Of a DNA stretch of 64,000 bases, positions 1 through 13,454 are shown one piece after another. The position numbers and the translations under genes are program-made. The stretch comes from Hyperoodon ampullatus (Eukaryota > Chordata > Mammalia > Artiodactyla > Ziphiidae). Each line of letters opens with the position of its first letter. Position 1 is the stretch's first letter. The stretch covers positions 62,001-126,000 of the forward strand of contig CATKHW010000372.1 of NCBI GenBank assembly GCA_949752795.1. Reading direction: 5' to 3'. Under the pieces are notes generated by a model, which was not told where the DNA came from, searched no databases, and saw only the letters and a list, made by a program, of their open reading frames with translations.

Positions 1-1070
1 AGTTTTTCAAGTAATCTTGCCCACCGTATTCTTTAGCGCTTCATTAATAATGGCAAAAAAATTAAAACAACTTAACATTCAACAGATGGGAATTGTTCAT
101 AACAATTATAGAAGCACATACAGTAGAAAACTATACACTGTTATTGAAACAGTGAGACATAACTAGTTTTATTCTTAGAGAACTATGTTTATTTAGGTCC
201 CTTTTGTTTAAATAAGTATATTTCTGTGTATGTATGTATATGGTCATGTATTTATATACACATACATTATTTGTATGATATAGTTATATAAACGTATGAA
301 ATACCTACTTATACACATACCTTTGATTTATATTTGTATACATACACAGGAATATAATTACATATATTATATAGTTATATACATTGAACTGAAAAATGGT
401 AGTATACATATATATCATGTATAAATGTGTGTCGTCTATGTGCATGTGTAGAAAAGCAGGTTGAGAGATATGGAAGCATGAGTTAGACAGGGTTCACGAT
501 TATAAAAGTAGTTATGTGTAGATAGTGAGGTTAAGGCCCATTTGATTGAAAATATTGCATATTTTTACATCAATTGTTATGATGAACCGATTTCTACACA
601 AATAAAATTATAAATACCTATACATACTTGTATGTGTAATGTATAAATAAAATATAGATAGTTTTATAGATGTATTATATTTATATTACATAATATAATT
701 GTCTTATACTAATACATTATGTATTGTGTTATACAGAATATATTAACTATAGTGTATTATATCAGATAATAATAATTATATATTTATAATATATATAAAT
801 ATATATTTATAATTTATATATTATGATATAGTTGTTTTATAATCAATATTACAGGATATATCATATTAATATTATGAACATATTAACCATATAAATACAC
901 TTCATTACCCACATATTTTGTATATAATATATGCTAGGCAAAAATATATATTAATATAATACATAATTGTTATACATTAATACAAATATTAGTATATTAC
1001 ATTTATATATCAATATAATATTTAATATTGGTATATTTATATTATATTTAATATATACATAGCTAATGCT
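1..1070. repeat. AT-rich low-complexity DNA
   Basis: The stretch is dominated by alternating A/T and TATA/ATAT runs, densest from about 600 to 1,070, with no sustained reading frame and no recognisable element. It is most likely decayed simple repeat or old intergenic DNA. No gene seen. Confidence 0.6.
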
Positions 1071-2039
1071 CTTTAAAGCCATCTGCTACAAGTAGAATAA
1101 GACCAGGAGTATGGCCAAAGCAAATTCTAAAAATATTAGATTACTTATATTGATTTATATGTCATTTTCCTGGAATCCGCATCTGGCTATTAGAGAGGAC
1201 ACACAGCAAATCAACAAAAAGTGCCCAGGAGGACATAGGATCCTTTATTTATCGGAACCTCAAAGGAAACACAGTGCTATCCAGTCCCCCATCAAAGAGC
1301 CAAGAGCAAACCTTGAAGCACCCAGTAAAAGCCCATTCAAACAAAAAAGCTTTCCCACTTAAACTGGAAAAAGTTAAGTTCCCAAGAGACCCCCTACATC
1401 AACCACCGAAGCTCATTTGGCAGTAAAAACAATAACGTTCACCGAACAACAAGAAACCCAAAACAATAGTTGTTTTAGCACAAACACAAAAAAGCAGCTA
1501 ATTAGTGTCTCTCCTGTTTGAAAGAAGGGGGTGGGAAGTGGGCAGAAGACCTGATAGGAAAGATAAAAAGAAAAGGAAAAGGAAAATAAGTTTCCAGTTT
1601 GACACTCAAGCTGTCTTCTGCATCCATTTTGTCAAGACCACCAAGTCAATGTGGAGGCTTTTTCCTCCTTCCCTTTCTTTTCATGAGACTGATCACAACC
1701 AGCACTGCAGAGTGCATCAAATTAAGGAATGCTGTTGCCTACATGTGTGAATGAGCTGTGAGTAAAGTACTGAAGTAGAGGACACCTAAAGTGAAACGTC
1801 TTCATGAATGTCCATGTGGCTGAGCAGGAAGTTAACCTTTCATAGATGTGCTAAAGAAGAAGAGTTGGCTTTTATTTTATTTACTTTTCCCTGCACTGTG
1901 TTGAATGACTATCATCTACAAGTTCAGGCTACTTTTTGCTGAGGATTAATGCACTGGGAGAGCTGAGAGAAAACTGAACAGTAGAGCTGTCTTTTTCTTG
2001 ACCAGTTCACCTTACTTTCCCAAACTCTAAGTCTTTCCC

Positions 2040-2360
2040 TAATGCTTTCTCCTTTTTATTGTAGTAAAATGAACAGAACACAAAATTCACCATTTTGATC
2101 ATTTTGCAATTCACTGTACCATTCAGTGGAATTTAGTACTGTCACAGTGTTGTGCAACTATCACCACTGTCCAGCTGCAAAACATTTTCATCACCCCAAG
2201 AGGAAACCTACACCCATTTTAAGGACTCATTCCCTATTTCCCTCTGTTCCAAACCCCTGGCAACCACTAATGTATAATATTTGCCGTGTGTATGGATGTG
2301 CCACTGCTGGACATTTCGCATAAATGGAACCATACCATATGTAGCCTTTCGTGCCTGATG
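2040..2360 (-). repeat. Old L1 3' end fragment, antisense
   Basis: The sequence reads as the antisense of an ancient mammalian L1 3' region: a block about an insertion that leaves tracts such as 'caccattttgat', 'ttgtgcaactatcaccac' and 'cctggcaaccactaat', familiar from L1M-class 3' ends. It is diverged and has no open frame. The subfamily cannot be assigned by eye. Confidence 0.5.
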
Positions 2361-3719
2361 ATAAGTTGTGCAGTGGTAGGAAAAACTAAAATGCGATGTA
2401 CTGTATGATGTATGTTTTACTGAAGTGGCTTGGTCAGATTATAATGATTTATGATAAAATCACGTAAAGCAAGCATCACAATTCTCCAGGAATGTTCTGA
2501 AGAATGCTAATGTTAATTATGAATATGTGAATCCCAAATCTTTCATTTGTATTGGCCTTATCTCATTAATTCTTCTCCCAACGCTGCTATAACTAGAGTT
2601 GAGTTCTAAAATATACCTTCCTTTTTTCCCATAGAAATTGTCCCACAACTTCAAAAAGTTCTCAAAGGTGAAAAAGTGCACACGACATTTATCACGTTTG
2701 CAAATGCCAATGGAAATGCTAAGCTAACACTGTCCAAAATGCAATGCTCTTCTGTGAGAGCACCCAACTTTAAACAAATACACATATTCTAAATACAGCT
2801 TAGATCTGTGACATGTTTTGGCCACTGAAGTATGAGCAGACATGATGGCCTTAAATGAGCAGAAGAGGCCTTAAATGGGCTTGTGCGGTTGGGCTCACCT
2901 CTTATGTTTCAGTGAACTTTTTGAGAAGACAGGGCCTGGGAGCTGAGGCCTCACAGTTGGGCTCCAGAGGAAGATGTGTGTGAGAGACCTCAAACTGACC
3001 CAAAACACAGAGCAAAACTAGCCATCTAGAGGTCTAAAAGAGAGCCACTGCAGCTAGCCCATAGGTCCAAGAAAAATAAATTCTTGTTTATGTAACTGAG
3101 TTTGGTGTGATATGTTCCAAAGCATTAACACAGCAAGAGCTGACTAACACAACATCCTCCAAATCATTGTTATGTAAATGGATGCCACCATGCCTACATT
3201 TAAGGCAACTGTGTCCTCAAATTGTGAGAATTCTTGAACTCTTGGTGCCTCTCCAACACAATGTACATGGCTAAATTTCCACAAATAAGTTCACTAATAT
3301 GCAACAAAGATCTCCCTAAACTTTTATTAAATGTAATGCAAAGTTCTTTCTTTTCATTTTCTGCTTCTACATAGTTAAAATGCTGTTTATCAATGGAAAA
3401 CGGTTCTTGCCGTTTGGCTTCTGTCGTTAGAGTCTTTTGAACTCTTTGGCTTTTCAGCTCCTAGGCTGTAACATTTGAATCAGCAAATGCCCCAAGGAGA
3501 AAAGCTGCACCAAATGTCAAGCTTGCATCTGTGTTTCCCTTCTCTCCAGAACTTGGCCCACATGTCTTGGTGTCTCTCTAACATTCAGACGCCAGCGAAC
3601 AGAAGTTTTCCTACTCTATCCAGCTTTTCTAAAATTTCTTTAGACTTCGCCTGATCATATGTTATTATTCAACTATCATCTCAATTACCCCTAGGAAGAA
3701 AATTTACAATTTTTAGAGA

Positions 3720-4396
3720 AAACGGAATCCTGGTACACTGTTGGTAGGAATGTAAACTGGTGCAGCCTCTGTGGACAAAAGTATGGAGGGTTCTCAAAAA
3801 CTAAAAATAGAACTACCATATGACCTAACAACTCCACTCCTGGGTATAAATCCAAAAAGAACAAAAACACGTGTTTTCAAAAACATGTATTTGAAAAGAT
3901 ACATGCACCCCAATGTTCTGAGCATCAGTGTTTACAATTACCAAGATATGGAAGCAACCTAAGTCTCATCAACTGATGAATGGATAAAGAAGATGTGGTA
4001 CATGTAACCAATGGCATACTACTCAGCCTTAAAAAAGAAAGAAATTTTGCCATTTGCGGCAACATAGATGGACTTGGAGGACATTGTGGTAAGTGAAATA
4101 AGTCAAACAAAAACAAACACCGTAGGATATCACCTATATATGGAATCTAAAAAATACAGCAATCTACCGAATATAACAAAAAGAAGGGGAGTCACAGATA
4201 TAGAGAACAAACTAATGGTTGCCAGTGTGGAGGGGGAGGAGGGGGCAATACGGGGTGGGGAAGTGAGAGATGTAAACTACTGGGTGTACGATAGGCTCAA
4301 ACATGTATTGTACAACACAGGGAATATAGCCAATATTTTGTAATAACTGTAAATGTAAAGTATCCTTTAAAAAGTATATAAAAATTTTTTTAAAAC
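3720..4396 (+). repeat. L1 ORF2 3' end and 3'UTR fragment
   Basis: Sense-strand L1: the C-terminal ORF2 coding sequence (tracts such as 'gaactaccatatgac' and 'gaatggataaagaagatgtgg') is followed by a GGGGAGG-rich 3'UTR and an A-rich end near 4,370-4,396. The frame is interrupted by stops and indels. It is older than the L1 copies at 35.5 kb and 63 kb. Confidence 0.85.
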
Positions 4397-4830
4397 AGAA
4401 ATCATACTGAAAATTGGAAACAATTTAAATGTCCATCAACAGGAAAATGCACATATAAATTATTGTATTTCCCTACATGGGAATCCTACATAGTGAGGAA
4501 AGTACATGAACTAGACAGATCTTTACGTGTCAGCATGGATGAACCTAGCAAAGATAACACTAAAAAAAGCAAGTAAGAAGAGAAAACATAGTAGAATACT
4601 ACATGAGGTTTAAGAATACTTTAAAATGTAGCCTAAATAGAAAAACATCCATGCAGTGATGGAGACCAAGTTCAGAAGAGTGGTTACCCAGGGTCAGCTG
4701 GGGAGTGGCTGTGTTTGGGAAAGTGGTCACAGCAGGCTCTTCAACAGGAATGGTAATGTTTCACTTCACACGCTGGCTGGAGGACGGAGGAGTGTCTGCA
4801 ATGTTATAATGTGAGCACGCTGCATGTGAA
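4397..4830 (+). repeat. Probable second, older LINE fragment
   Basis: Contains the LINE-like phrases 'aaatgtccatcaacagg' and 'gtggttacccagggtcag', which occur in the 3' part of L1 and HAL1 elements in the same orientation as the preceding fragment. It is heavily diverged. From 4,830 to 5,340 no element or gene is recognised. Confidence 0.45.
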
Positions 4831-5344
4831 AGCTATTGCTGACCACATCTAGGGGATCTGATACGCGGGAGCTGGTAGTGGGTGGAGGCATCCAGAAGGT
4901 GGTGGTAGAAGAGGAACGTTGTATGCATAACGCCTAAGGCCTCACCAGAGGACGACCACTGTTCTAGAAACTGGACACAAATCCAACTTCTACGGCCAAT
5001 GTTAAAAGACAAACTGAGGCATGTTTAAAAGAAGACTTTACGTGAGCAAAAATAGATTCAATTCCGGCACCGCCAAAGCAGAAGTGGTGAGGAGCGCTCC
5101 AGCCACAGGAGCTGCAGAGATTTTTAGTTTCAAAGGGCAGAAGCAAAGCAAGGAAATGACTCACTTGCTATCGCTTTAAAGCCTAGTTGGTGGTTTGTGA
5201 CTGGTTGTCCTCAGCGGTGTGCGTCACCCTGAGGCGTTGACAGGCTTAGATTTTGGTTGCTTTACGTAGGCGGCCGCATCACTAGAGCCACCGCAGGCTA
5301 ACGGCCTCCTTGCAGGGTTAATTTACTAACACCAATTGCCTGAG

Positions 5345-5460
5345 TCCTTACTCTTACTCGGTCACTTCACTTCCTACGCCTCAGTTTCTCTTCTGTAAAG
5401 TGGATATTCAGTAGTAAATTCTCTGTGGAGTTGTCAGTACAAAACAAAGTGATTATTAGT
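5345..5460 (+). repeat. MIR SINE fragment
   Basis: Shows the MIR core pattern: 'cctcagtttctcttctgtaa', then a weakly conserved tail. It is diverged, with no visible TSD. Confidence 0.55.
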
Positions 5461-5799
5461 AATCACGATCATGTCCTGAATGCATGGAACACGTCACCAT
5501 TTGCCAACTACCGTGTCAAGTTAGCAGAAACTACAGAAATTAAGAGCTCTCCGCATAAATTCACACACCCGTGCACCAGGTAAGGGACCACAGGCGGACG
5601 TTCACTCAGCCTTTCGTGTGTCCCTCACGGAATACACGCTCTCTCCTGGGCGGGGGGAGCACAGACACTTACGGGAGTTTACTTTTCAAATGCGTTGATA
5701 CAACCAGGTCTCACTTTTGTTTGGATGAGTCAGCAAACGCTTTTTGGAAACCCCAAAGTCTCCACACCTCCAACGTTTCGCGCTGCCTTAGTCTCAGAG

Positions 5800-6420
5800 C
5801 TCAAGCCCCTACTCTTCAGGCCGCGTCACCATGGGAGACAGGGCTGCATGCGGACGCGACGCACGGCGAGCGTGCTGACGTCCTCGAGCCCCGCCCCCAC
5901 GGTCCCGCCCGCTGACTTAAACGGCAGCCCCGCGGCGTGGAGGGCGTAGATGCGTGCGCCAACTCCAGGCCATGTGGGCTCTCCGGAGCGCGGCATGGAG
6001 GGGTTGGCGTAGCTGGGGCTCGTGGCCCTATGTCTTCTGGCTGCGACGCCGGTCCTGCGCACGCTGCGGGGCCGCAGCCGCCGGGCGGTGGGCGCCCGAG
6101 GGGCCGGGAGGCGAGCCGGGGCCCCCAGGCGGGTGTAGGCATCGTGTCCGCAGCCAGCGTCCCCGAGGCCGCGCTCGGGCCATGATCATTGGGTGAAGCT
6201 GCGCCGGGACAGCGTGGCCGATATCTTCCCGCGCTCTGAGGACCTGTGCGCGCTGCAGGACTCGGTGCCTCTGCCCTCCGTGCGCGCTTCCCTACAGGAG
6301 GGCCTGCTGGACTTAAGGCCGACCGCCTCCGCGGGGTGCACTGGGCACTGCTCCTGAGCACCCGCTGCCCCTGATCTGTATCCAGAGCTTCTTCCAGCCA
6401 CGGCTTGTCGAGACAGGTTT
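5800..6420 (+). promoter_or_regulatory. CpG island with promoter-like motifs
   Basis: This roughly 600-bp GC-rich block is unlike the AT-rich surroundings and retains many CpG dinucleotides. It contains a CRE-like TGACGTCC near 5,876 and GC boxes (CCCCGCCCCC) near 5,886, the usual content of a housekeeping-type mammalian promoter. The sense strand carries short coding-like stretches: an ATG at 5,971 opening MWALRSAAWRG, and from about 6,178 a frame reading [18 protein letters not shown]. Both are soon interrupted by stops. A plausible splice donor, GAGACAG followed by GTTTGT, lies near 6,415. It could be the 5' end of a real gene whose next exon is at 13,744, or a decayed gene. I do not recognise the protein. 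Confidence 0.5.
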
Positions 6421-6559
6421 GTACTTCCCGCTTCCAGGGCCCCTCGTGTGGGCGCTGAGAAGCGGGGTTTTAAATGGTACAAGGTGGAGGGTGGGCACTA
6501 GAACCAGTGCCCAGTGACCGGGTGTGCGTGCACTAGACGGGGCGTGCGGCCTAGGACTC

Positions 6560-6735
6560 CTGCCAGCTCGGTGACCCCGGCCGAGTGCCTTAAGGCTTCA
6601 AGGTCTCAGTGTTCTCATCTGTAGCGTGGGCTTAACAGGACCCAGTCTCTGTGGCGGTTACAAGGATGCACTGTGTTAATGCTTCTAGACTCTACAAAGT
6701 AGAACACTTAGCACAGTTTGGAGCATCGTTAATTG
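6560..6735 (+). repeat. MIR SINE
   Basis: MIR-like order of motifs: 'tctcagtgttctcatctgta', then a GGTTACAAGGATG block and a 'cacttagcacagtttgg' tail. It is diverged. Confidence 0.6.
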
Positions 6736-6879
6736 TTGCACAGATGTTACCTGGTCTGTTGAATGACTTTGCCTGGTACACACCAAAGCGATTAGGAAAT
6801 GGATATATCCCAGCTTCATTTCCTTTCCATTAAAACAGGGCTCAGGGAAAAAAAAAAAATCTGTTTTTCAGTAGTCGTA

Positions 6880-7080
6880 TCATATAGTGGAAAGAGCACT
6901 GGTGTGAAGGCAGCCTAGGGTTTGAATTCCAGGGCTTATGCTGTCTGTGGCCTGGGCAGGTTTCTTTTGCACTACAATCCCCACACTTGTCAAATGACAT
7001 TAATAACCACTCTTTCTGTGTGTTCTTAGAATTAAGCAGGTTATGTGTGTAAAGTAGCCTGGCACTTGAATGAGTTGTCA
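6880..7080 (+). repeat. MIR SINE
   Basis: Starts with the MIR 5' pattern 'agtggaaagagcactgg', passes through 'tttgaattccagggct', and ends with the 'taaagtagcctggcac' block. It is diverged, on the same strand as the preceding MIR. Confidence 0.65.
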
Positions 7081-7204
7081 GAACCAAGGGCTGCTGGAGA
7101 CGATGCTTCTGCCCTAGGTAATCTTCCCTTCTACTGGGCAGCAGGTAAACACAAGCCCAGTCGTCAGTGCTCTGGAAGAAGTGAGTTCTGGTGCTATAGA
7201 GCAC

Positions 7205-7480
7205 AGAATCTCTTTTTTCTTTAATTTAATTTTTATTTTATATTGGAGGCTAGTTGATGTACAATATTGTGTTAGTTTCAGGCGTACAGTAAAGTGATTC
7301 TGTTATACATATATCCATTTCTTTTCAGATTCTTGTCCCGTACAGTTTGTTCCAGGCTATGGAGTAGAGTTCCCTGTGCTGTGCAGTAGGTCCTTGTTGA
7401 TGATCTGTTTTATATAGAGTCGTGTGTCTATGTTAATGCCAAAGTCCTAATGTATCCCTCCCCCCGATCTTTCCCCTTTG
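7205..7480 (-). repeat. L1 3'UTR fragment, antisense
   Basis: Antisense copy of an artiodactyl/cetacean L1 3'UTR: 'ttagtttcaggcgtacag', 'ccatttcttttcagattc' and 'agagttccctgtgctgtgc' follow each other in the expected order. There is no ORF. From 7,480 to 12,680 I see only intron-like sequence with weak MIR-like traces near 8,290-8,400, and no convincing exon. Confidence 0.8.
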
Positions 7481-10400
7481 CAGAGCACAGAACCTTGGAA
7501 GAGAAGTTCAGGGTAGGCTTCTTGGAGGAGGTGCCATCCTTTCTAAGGATATGTAGAAGCTCCTGGGGTGGCAGGAGAGAGCAGTGTGTGTTGAAGTTTG
7601 AGAAATATAAGAAAATATGGCAAAACTAATGTACAGGACTGGAACCCAGGGTTTGGGAAAGAAATGAGAGTTGATACTGGAAACTTAGTGGGGCCCAAGA
7701 GAAGGGGGCCTTGTTTGTCCTGTCAGAAGTTTGGATGTTTATCCTGAAGGCTGTGGGAAACACCAAAGAACAGTGAGATGAACTTGTGGTTTAGAGGCTC
7801 ACTCGGACCTCCATGTGGGAGGCAGTTGATTTGGTGCAGGGTGAATTGTAATCTGAGGGTCCCACTGAAGTTATGAAAGGTGGGACTGGGTTTTGCAGAT
7901 CTGAGAGAGAATGGGTGGGGCCTGGTGACCAGTTAGAAAAGGGAGGGCAGCAAGCGTGGGTGACAGTTTACAGCTGCATCTTTTTGAGAGATACAGAGCA
8001 CAGTGGGAAGGGATTGGGGGTGGCGAGAGGATCTTACTTCATCTTCAGTGCTTTAGAGGGGCCTGGTAGACGGGTCTGGACCCAAGGTACAGATCTGGGC
8101 TTTTTGGGAGGCCAGGTGTTTGAAGGCATGGTAGAGACTTAGGTTATCCACAAGAAGATCCAAAGAATCATAGGTCTGAGAGATTTTTAAGTGGGTATAT
8201 TTGAGGATGTTTATAAGCTGTGAGAAAGTAGCCAGCAGAGGAAGGGTGTAAAGATCTAGGACAGGAAATGATTGTTCATTTGATTTTGAAAAGCTGAATA
8301 CTCATCGTGTGCCTGGCCCTTTTCTAGGATCTGGGGTTCTCACCATGTGTTATCTCTTCTGCAAGGATAGTTCCACTCATCCCCTGGTGAAGGGAAGTCA
8401 GATGATTCTTTGCGTCCCATTCAGGTATAAGAACTGTTCTGTACCTCTGAAGGGACTTTACTTAACCAGAGTAATAAGTTAGAAATCAAAAGAAATTAGA
8501 GCTGGAAGGGACCTTAAAGGCCACTGTACTTAATTTTGCCTGATATTTGACATTGGATGTAAGAAAAATTTATTGTAGAGCCCATTCTCTTCAGAGTTCC
8601 TTCACTGAACTTTCTTTATGTCTTGCATCCAGTGGGTCTATCTTGTAAATTTTGGCCTCCTCCTAAATTTGCTTCTTCATCCATATTACATTTTGCCCAG
8701 ACTATGGCAGAAACTCCTGGGTGGTTTCACGGCCCCTGGGTTCAGTTCCTCTAAGTTCATCTGCCTCCTCGGGTTAAGTGATCTTCTAACAGAAAAAGAT
8801 GTGCTTAAAATAATGCTGCTAATGGCTTGCCCACACAGAGTTAGTGCATACTAGCCGCCCAGCGTGTGCTCTGCACGGAGGCGTGTAGTATGAACTGTGT
8901 TCGGCCAAGCCTCATAGGGCTCTTTGCCCTGAGGAAGGGGAGCTTTTTGTGATCACTCCCTTTATCTAGTCGGTCCTTCAGCAGCGGGGAGCCTTTTTCT
9001 AATCAGCGGAGGCATCCTTACTCAGCCAGTGGTAGCCCCAGGTCTCACCACCTGTGGGATACAAGCCATGCTCTCTCCCAGGCTTGCTTGGACCAACATC
9101 TCTATTTTCATTTCTGTCTCTTCTCACACTTGGACCCCTGGCCTTTAGTCATCCCCACCTGCAGCATTTACAGTGCCCAGCAGGAGTCAGGCTTGAGTGT
9201 CTTTTCACACATGTTCCCTCTGCAGCTAATGCACCTCCTACTCCACCTCTGCATAGCCTCATCTTTCCAGACTGTACTTCAGGGTTATCATGAAGCCGTC
9301 ACTTAGATATAACTTTTTGCCTCCATAGGAACCTCTGTGCATAAAGGTTACGTTTATTTATCTCATGTGATTGAACTTTTGAGTTTATACATCTTCCTCC
9401 TTAATGAAGGCTTTAAGGGCAGGAGTCGTTTCTAATCCTTAGCACAGAGCAGATGCTTTTGTTTTTATTTAGATACTTTTTAATGATGATAAAATGTTTG
9501 GTTTAAATCACTCATTTTACCATAATTTTGCTTTAGGTTGTGACAGAAAAAGAGTTTACAGAAGTCGTGTTCCTGCGATAAGAAATAAAGATGTGACCTT
9601 TCAGTTGTGTAAAGCTCATCAATGCTGTGTAAGTGCATTGGGTGCGCTAAGGAACATGGAGCTAAGTGGGCTAGTTGTGTGAGAGAGAGACTTAACTATG
9701 TTAACAAACGTGAGCCTTCATTGTGTCCTGCCAACATTTGATAGTTGGTTTTGGGGCTAACTAAACCAGTAAAAGTTTAAACTGTTCCTCCCCGTTAAAG
9801 GGATTGAATAATTGGCTTCTTTGGTGCACCTGTGTCTTGTGAATTGTCCAGTTGGGGATGGAGGTTTAGAAAGTGGGTTTCAGTCTTGATTAAGTCTCTT
9901 CCCATCAGATTGGTCTCGTGATTTCCTACACACCATGTCTGTCTACCTTTTCCTGTCTACCTTTTGTTGGTAGTGTTCAGGCCTGGATTGTCTCCTGTAT
10001 CTGCTCAAACCTTGGTCCATTCTCATTTGTACCATGGAAGTTTGTCATGCTGGATACTGTCAGAATTAATCTTACTTAAGTTTGTGTTAAGCCACAAACT
10101 ACATGTTTTGTATATTTTCTGTTTTCTCTGTTTGTTTATATTTTTATGGTTTCTCTTCAAGAAATATTATGGGAAGGGAAATAGCAAGATGAAGAGCAGA
10201 AAAGTCATCATTCTCTTTCAATTGTTAGAACATCTATCTGCAATCATAATTATGATGCACTGTGGTATGTGTTAAAATAAAAAATATATGTAACGTCCCG
10301 TAGGAGCAGCAAACTCAGTGGTGTTGGTGAGGGTGTGTCATGGAAGTAATCACAAAGCAGGTGACTCTTGATTAGGGTCCTGAAAGGTTAGTGTGCCTTC

Positions 10401-12680
10401 CCTTTGTCCAGTAGTGGTCTGGAGGGGTCAGGAAGCCTGCCTTTCAATCTGAGGGAACAGAGAGTTTGAGGTCCTCTCTCATCTATTGCTCTAGTATACT
10501 GCATAGCAGCTAATAAAATACTGGGTTTATAGTTGACATTTAAATCGCTGATTGATCATCAAGATTGGCATGTATCATTGGAAATGAAAATCGGAGGAGT
10601 CTTATGCTTTTTAGGTTTTTCTTTTTTTTTCCTTTGTCTCAAAAGTATGTAGTACTTTACTGAGTGGTTGGGAATAAAGTTTGCAGTATTCAGTGTATTC
10701 AGTTTTAGTACCTAAATAGAATTAAACTGTTGCTGTAAACTGGAATAACACTTTGTTACTGACGAGTTTTAGGATGCATCAGTTCATCAGTTACCTGTTT
10801 GGGAAGATTGTAGTTAATGATTTTAAGAATGTGGCTATAAACCTCCAATTGACTCAAGAAAAGCAAATAAGTCAAGATTGACAAATGTATAGGCTCTTCA
10901 TCTTATTGTGTGTGTGAGTTTTTTTTTCCTTTTAGTTACTTGTCAAGGTATAAAGAACTCTATCACTGTTAAGACAGTAAACTTCACAGGGTATAATCTG
11001 ACATGGCAGGGAACAGATCACATGGTCAAGATCTTAAAGGTGATTTGATGTTTAAACTTTCATGAAAACATATGTGATTGAAGCACATTACCATATTGAT
11101 ACAGATGGCAGTTAGTTTTTGTCTTTTCATACATGTGAGTGCAGCTTTTGTTTTGTAGAAAGAATATGACCAAACGGTGATGTGAATTGCTGTTGCCTAA
11201 ACTGTAGTGTTGAATCCCCAGTGTTTGCACTTGAGTTTAACAACTCTGTGGTTTCCTATCTTCTTCCTGAGACACTTAATCTCAGGTCCATCCTCGTTAC
11301 ACAGCGTGGTAAATTAGAGAACAATTAATATCACCATTTAAAGAAGTGAGACTGAAATCTCAACCATCCTGAACATAGGAACTGAAGGGGGCTCTCAGCC
11401 GTTCAGAGAGTTATTACCAAGCCAGTCGGCTTAATGCTGTTCAGTTTTTTCCATAGCAGAGCCTTCCAGGTCCTTCTTTTGAGCTTATTTATTTTTATAC
11501 ACAATTCTGTATGGATACTGTTCATACTACTAAATAGTTGTATTAACTGGGTTTAACTGGTGATGTATTTACATGAAGATCTAACTTCGTTTTGTTGATA
11601 TCTTTTTAGGGGCTTTCCATTCATCAAAGCTCGTGATGTATATAATCAGTTGGTGGTGTGTAGCTATCACATTTATGATATATAGGGCTTGAATTGGGAA
11701 AGGTGGATGGTCATTCTTCTTGCTTTTTAAACTGACAGAGCCTTACATGAAGCATTTCCCTCTCTGAAATAAATCCATGTAAAACATGTTTGGTCGCTCT
11801 CCCAATGCAACTGTGTAGTTGTGTGGATTTGGCGCACAAATGGCAGCCTTGTGGTTACGTCTGTAAACAAGGAAGCCTGTTTTCCAGTCCGCAAATCAGC
11901 TGTTACCCAGTGAAACGAACTTGACTGCCATTTCTGACCCCTCACATGGAGCTGTCATACTCAAGAATGTTCACATGTTTTCAAGAAACGTTGTTTGCGG
12001 GCTATATGTACAAATTCCTGATCTGAAAGCCAATATAAAGCAACATCTCCCAAACCTCTGCTCTCTCACCAAGGCCACACACATTCCCTCGCTTATGGCC
12101 TCGTGGCAAGCTAATACTGTCAGTATCAGATTCTCCTTCCCAGTGGTCTTGGGAGACTGCATAGTTGCTCTGTGAAAGGCACCACTGCTGAGGTTGAGAG
12201 AAGAGCATCTTGGGTGTCAGTCCTGGCCTTGCATTCCCAGAGAGAGGGGTGTGCACCTCGTTCTCCTGTTAGGGTTTTCCTATGCTGCAGGGTTTGCTGC
12301 TTGTTGTCAAAATGATGTCCTAGTGAATTGTTTTCTGTGTGGTTATATAATCCCAGCACACTTCTTTATGATCTGTAGGCTTTTATGGGGTTGTGGCCAA
12401 GTCAGTTTTTAAATGTTTGGAAATGTCCTATTGAACAACATTGCAGTGGCAGTAAAGCTTGATGGGAGAATTGTATTACTGTTGCCCTAGTTTTGGCTTA
12501 AGGGTGGTGAGAAGATGAAATTTTTGATGGGTCAGTTTTAGTTGTGTATGTGTATGTGATTTATTTTTTTAAATTCTAATGTCTATTATTCACAGCTTAG
12601 ATATGTTGACTTTCTGATTATTCATCAGTCCCTTTACTGATGTATTTTCCTCTGAAAAACTACATTTTCTTCCAGACTGT

Positions 12681-13454
12681 TTTTTTTTTTGCCTTTTTAA
12701 ATTATTTTATTTTATTTATTTTTTAATTAGTTTCTGCTTTAGAACAAAGTGAATCAGTCATACATATACATCTGTTCCTCCATCCCTTCCCTCTTGCGTC
12801 TCCCTCCCTCCCACCCTCCCTATCCCACCCCTCCAGGTGGTCACAAAACACCAAGCTGATCTCCCTGTGCTATGCGGCTGCTTCCCACTATCTATCTACG
12901 TTACGTTTGGTAGTGTATATATGTCCATGCCTCTCTTTCGCTTTGTCACAGCTTACCCTTCCCCCTCCCCATATCCTCAAGTCCATTCTCAAGTAGGTCT
13001 GTGTCTTTATTCCTGTTTTACCCCTAGGTTCTTCATGACATTTTTTTTTCTTAAATTCCGTATATGTGTGTTAGCATACGGTATTTGTCTTTCTCTTTCT
13101 GACTTACTTCACTCTGTATGACAGACTCTAGGTCTATCCACCTCATTACAAATAGCTCAGTTTCGTTTCTTTTTATGGCTGAGTAATATTCCATTGTATA
13201 TATGTGCCACATCTTCTTTATCCATTCATCCGATGATGGACACTTAGGTTGTTTCCATCTCCGGGCTATTGTGAATAGAGCTGCAATGAACATTTTGGTA
13301 CATGTCTCTTTTTGAATTATGGTTTTCTCAGGGTATATGCCTAGTAGTGGGATTGCTGGGTCATATGGTAGTTCTATTTTTAGTTTTTTAAGGAACCTCC
13401 ATACTGTTCTCCATAGTGGCTGTACCAATTCACATTCCCACCAGCAGTGCAACT
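12681..13454 (-). mobile_element. 5'-truncated L1, antisense
   Basis: A poly-T run at 12,681-12,691 marks the poly-A tail of an L1 on the minus strand. It is followed by the CT-rich 3'UTR and then the C-terminal ORF2 coding sequence (reading frame 13,051 to about 13,453, ending in THIYGI). The L1 stops abruptly at about 13,454 within the TLLHCWWEC region. Frame residues beyond that point are flanking DNA. It is a dead 5'-truncated insertion, closely related to the copies at 35.6 and 63.0 kb. Confidence 0.9.

Noticed and set aside
6178..6350. TBC-domain (Rab-GAP) identity for the coding-like stretch in the CpG island
   Set aside because: The resemblance ([10 protein letters not shown] after a frame change) is too short and needs an indel; not enough to name a family.
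7873..8142. An 89-codon GA-rich ORF
   Set aside because: Low-complexity composition, no splice or start context, and the region looks like old decayed repeat.
9534..9640. Possible exon after 'ttttgctttag' with a short open frame VTEKEFTEVVFLR
   Set aside because: No good donor follows, the frame closes after a few codons, and nothing supports it beyond a chance acceptor.
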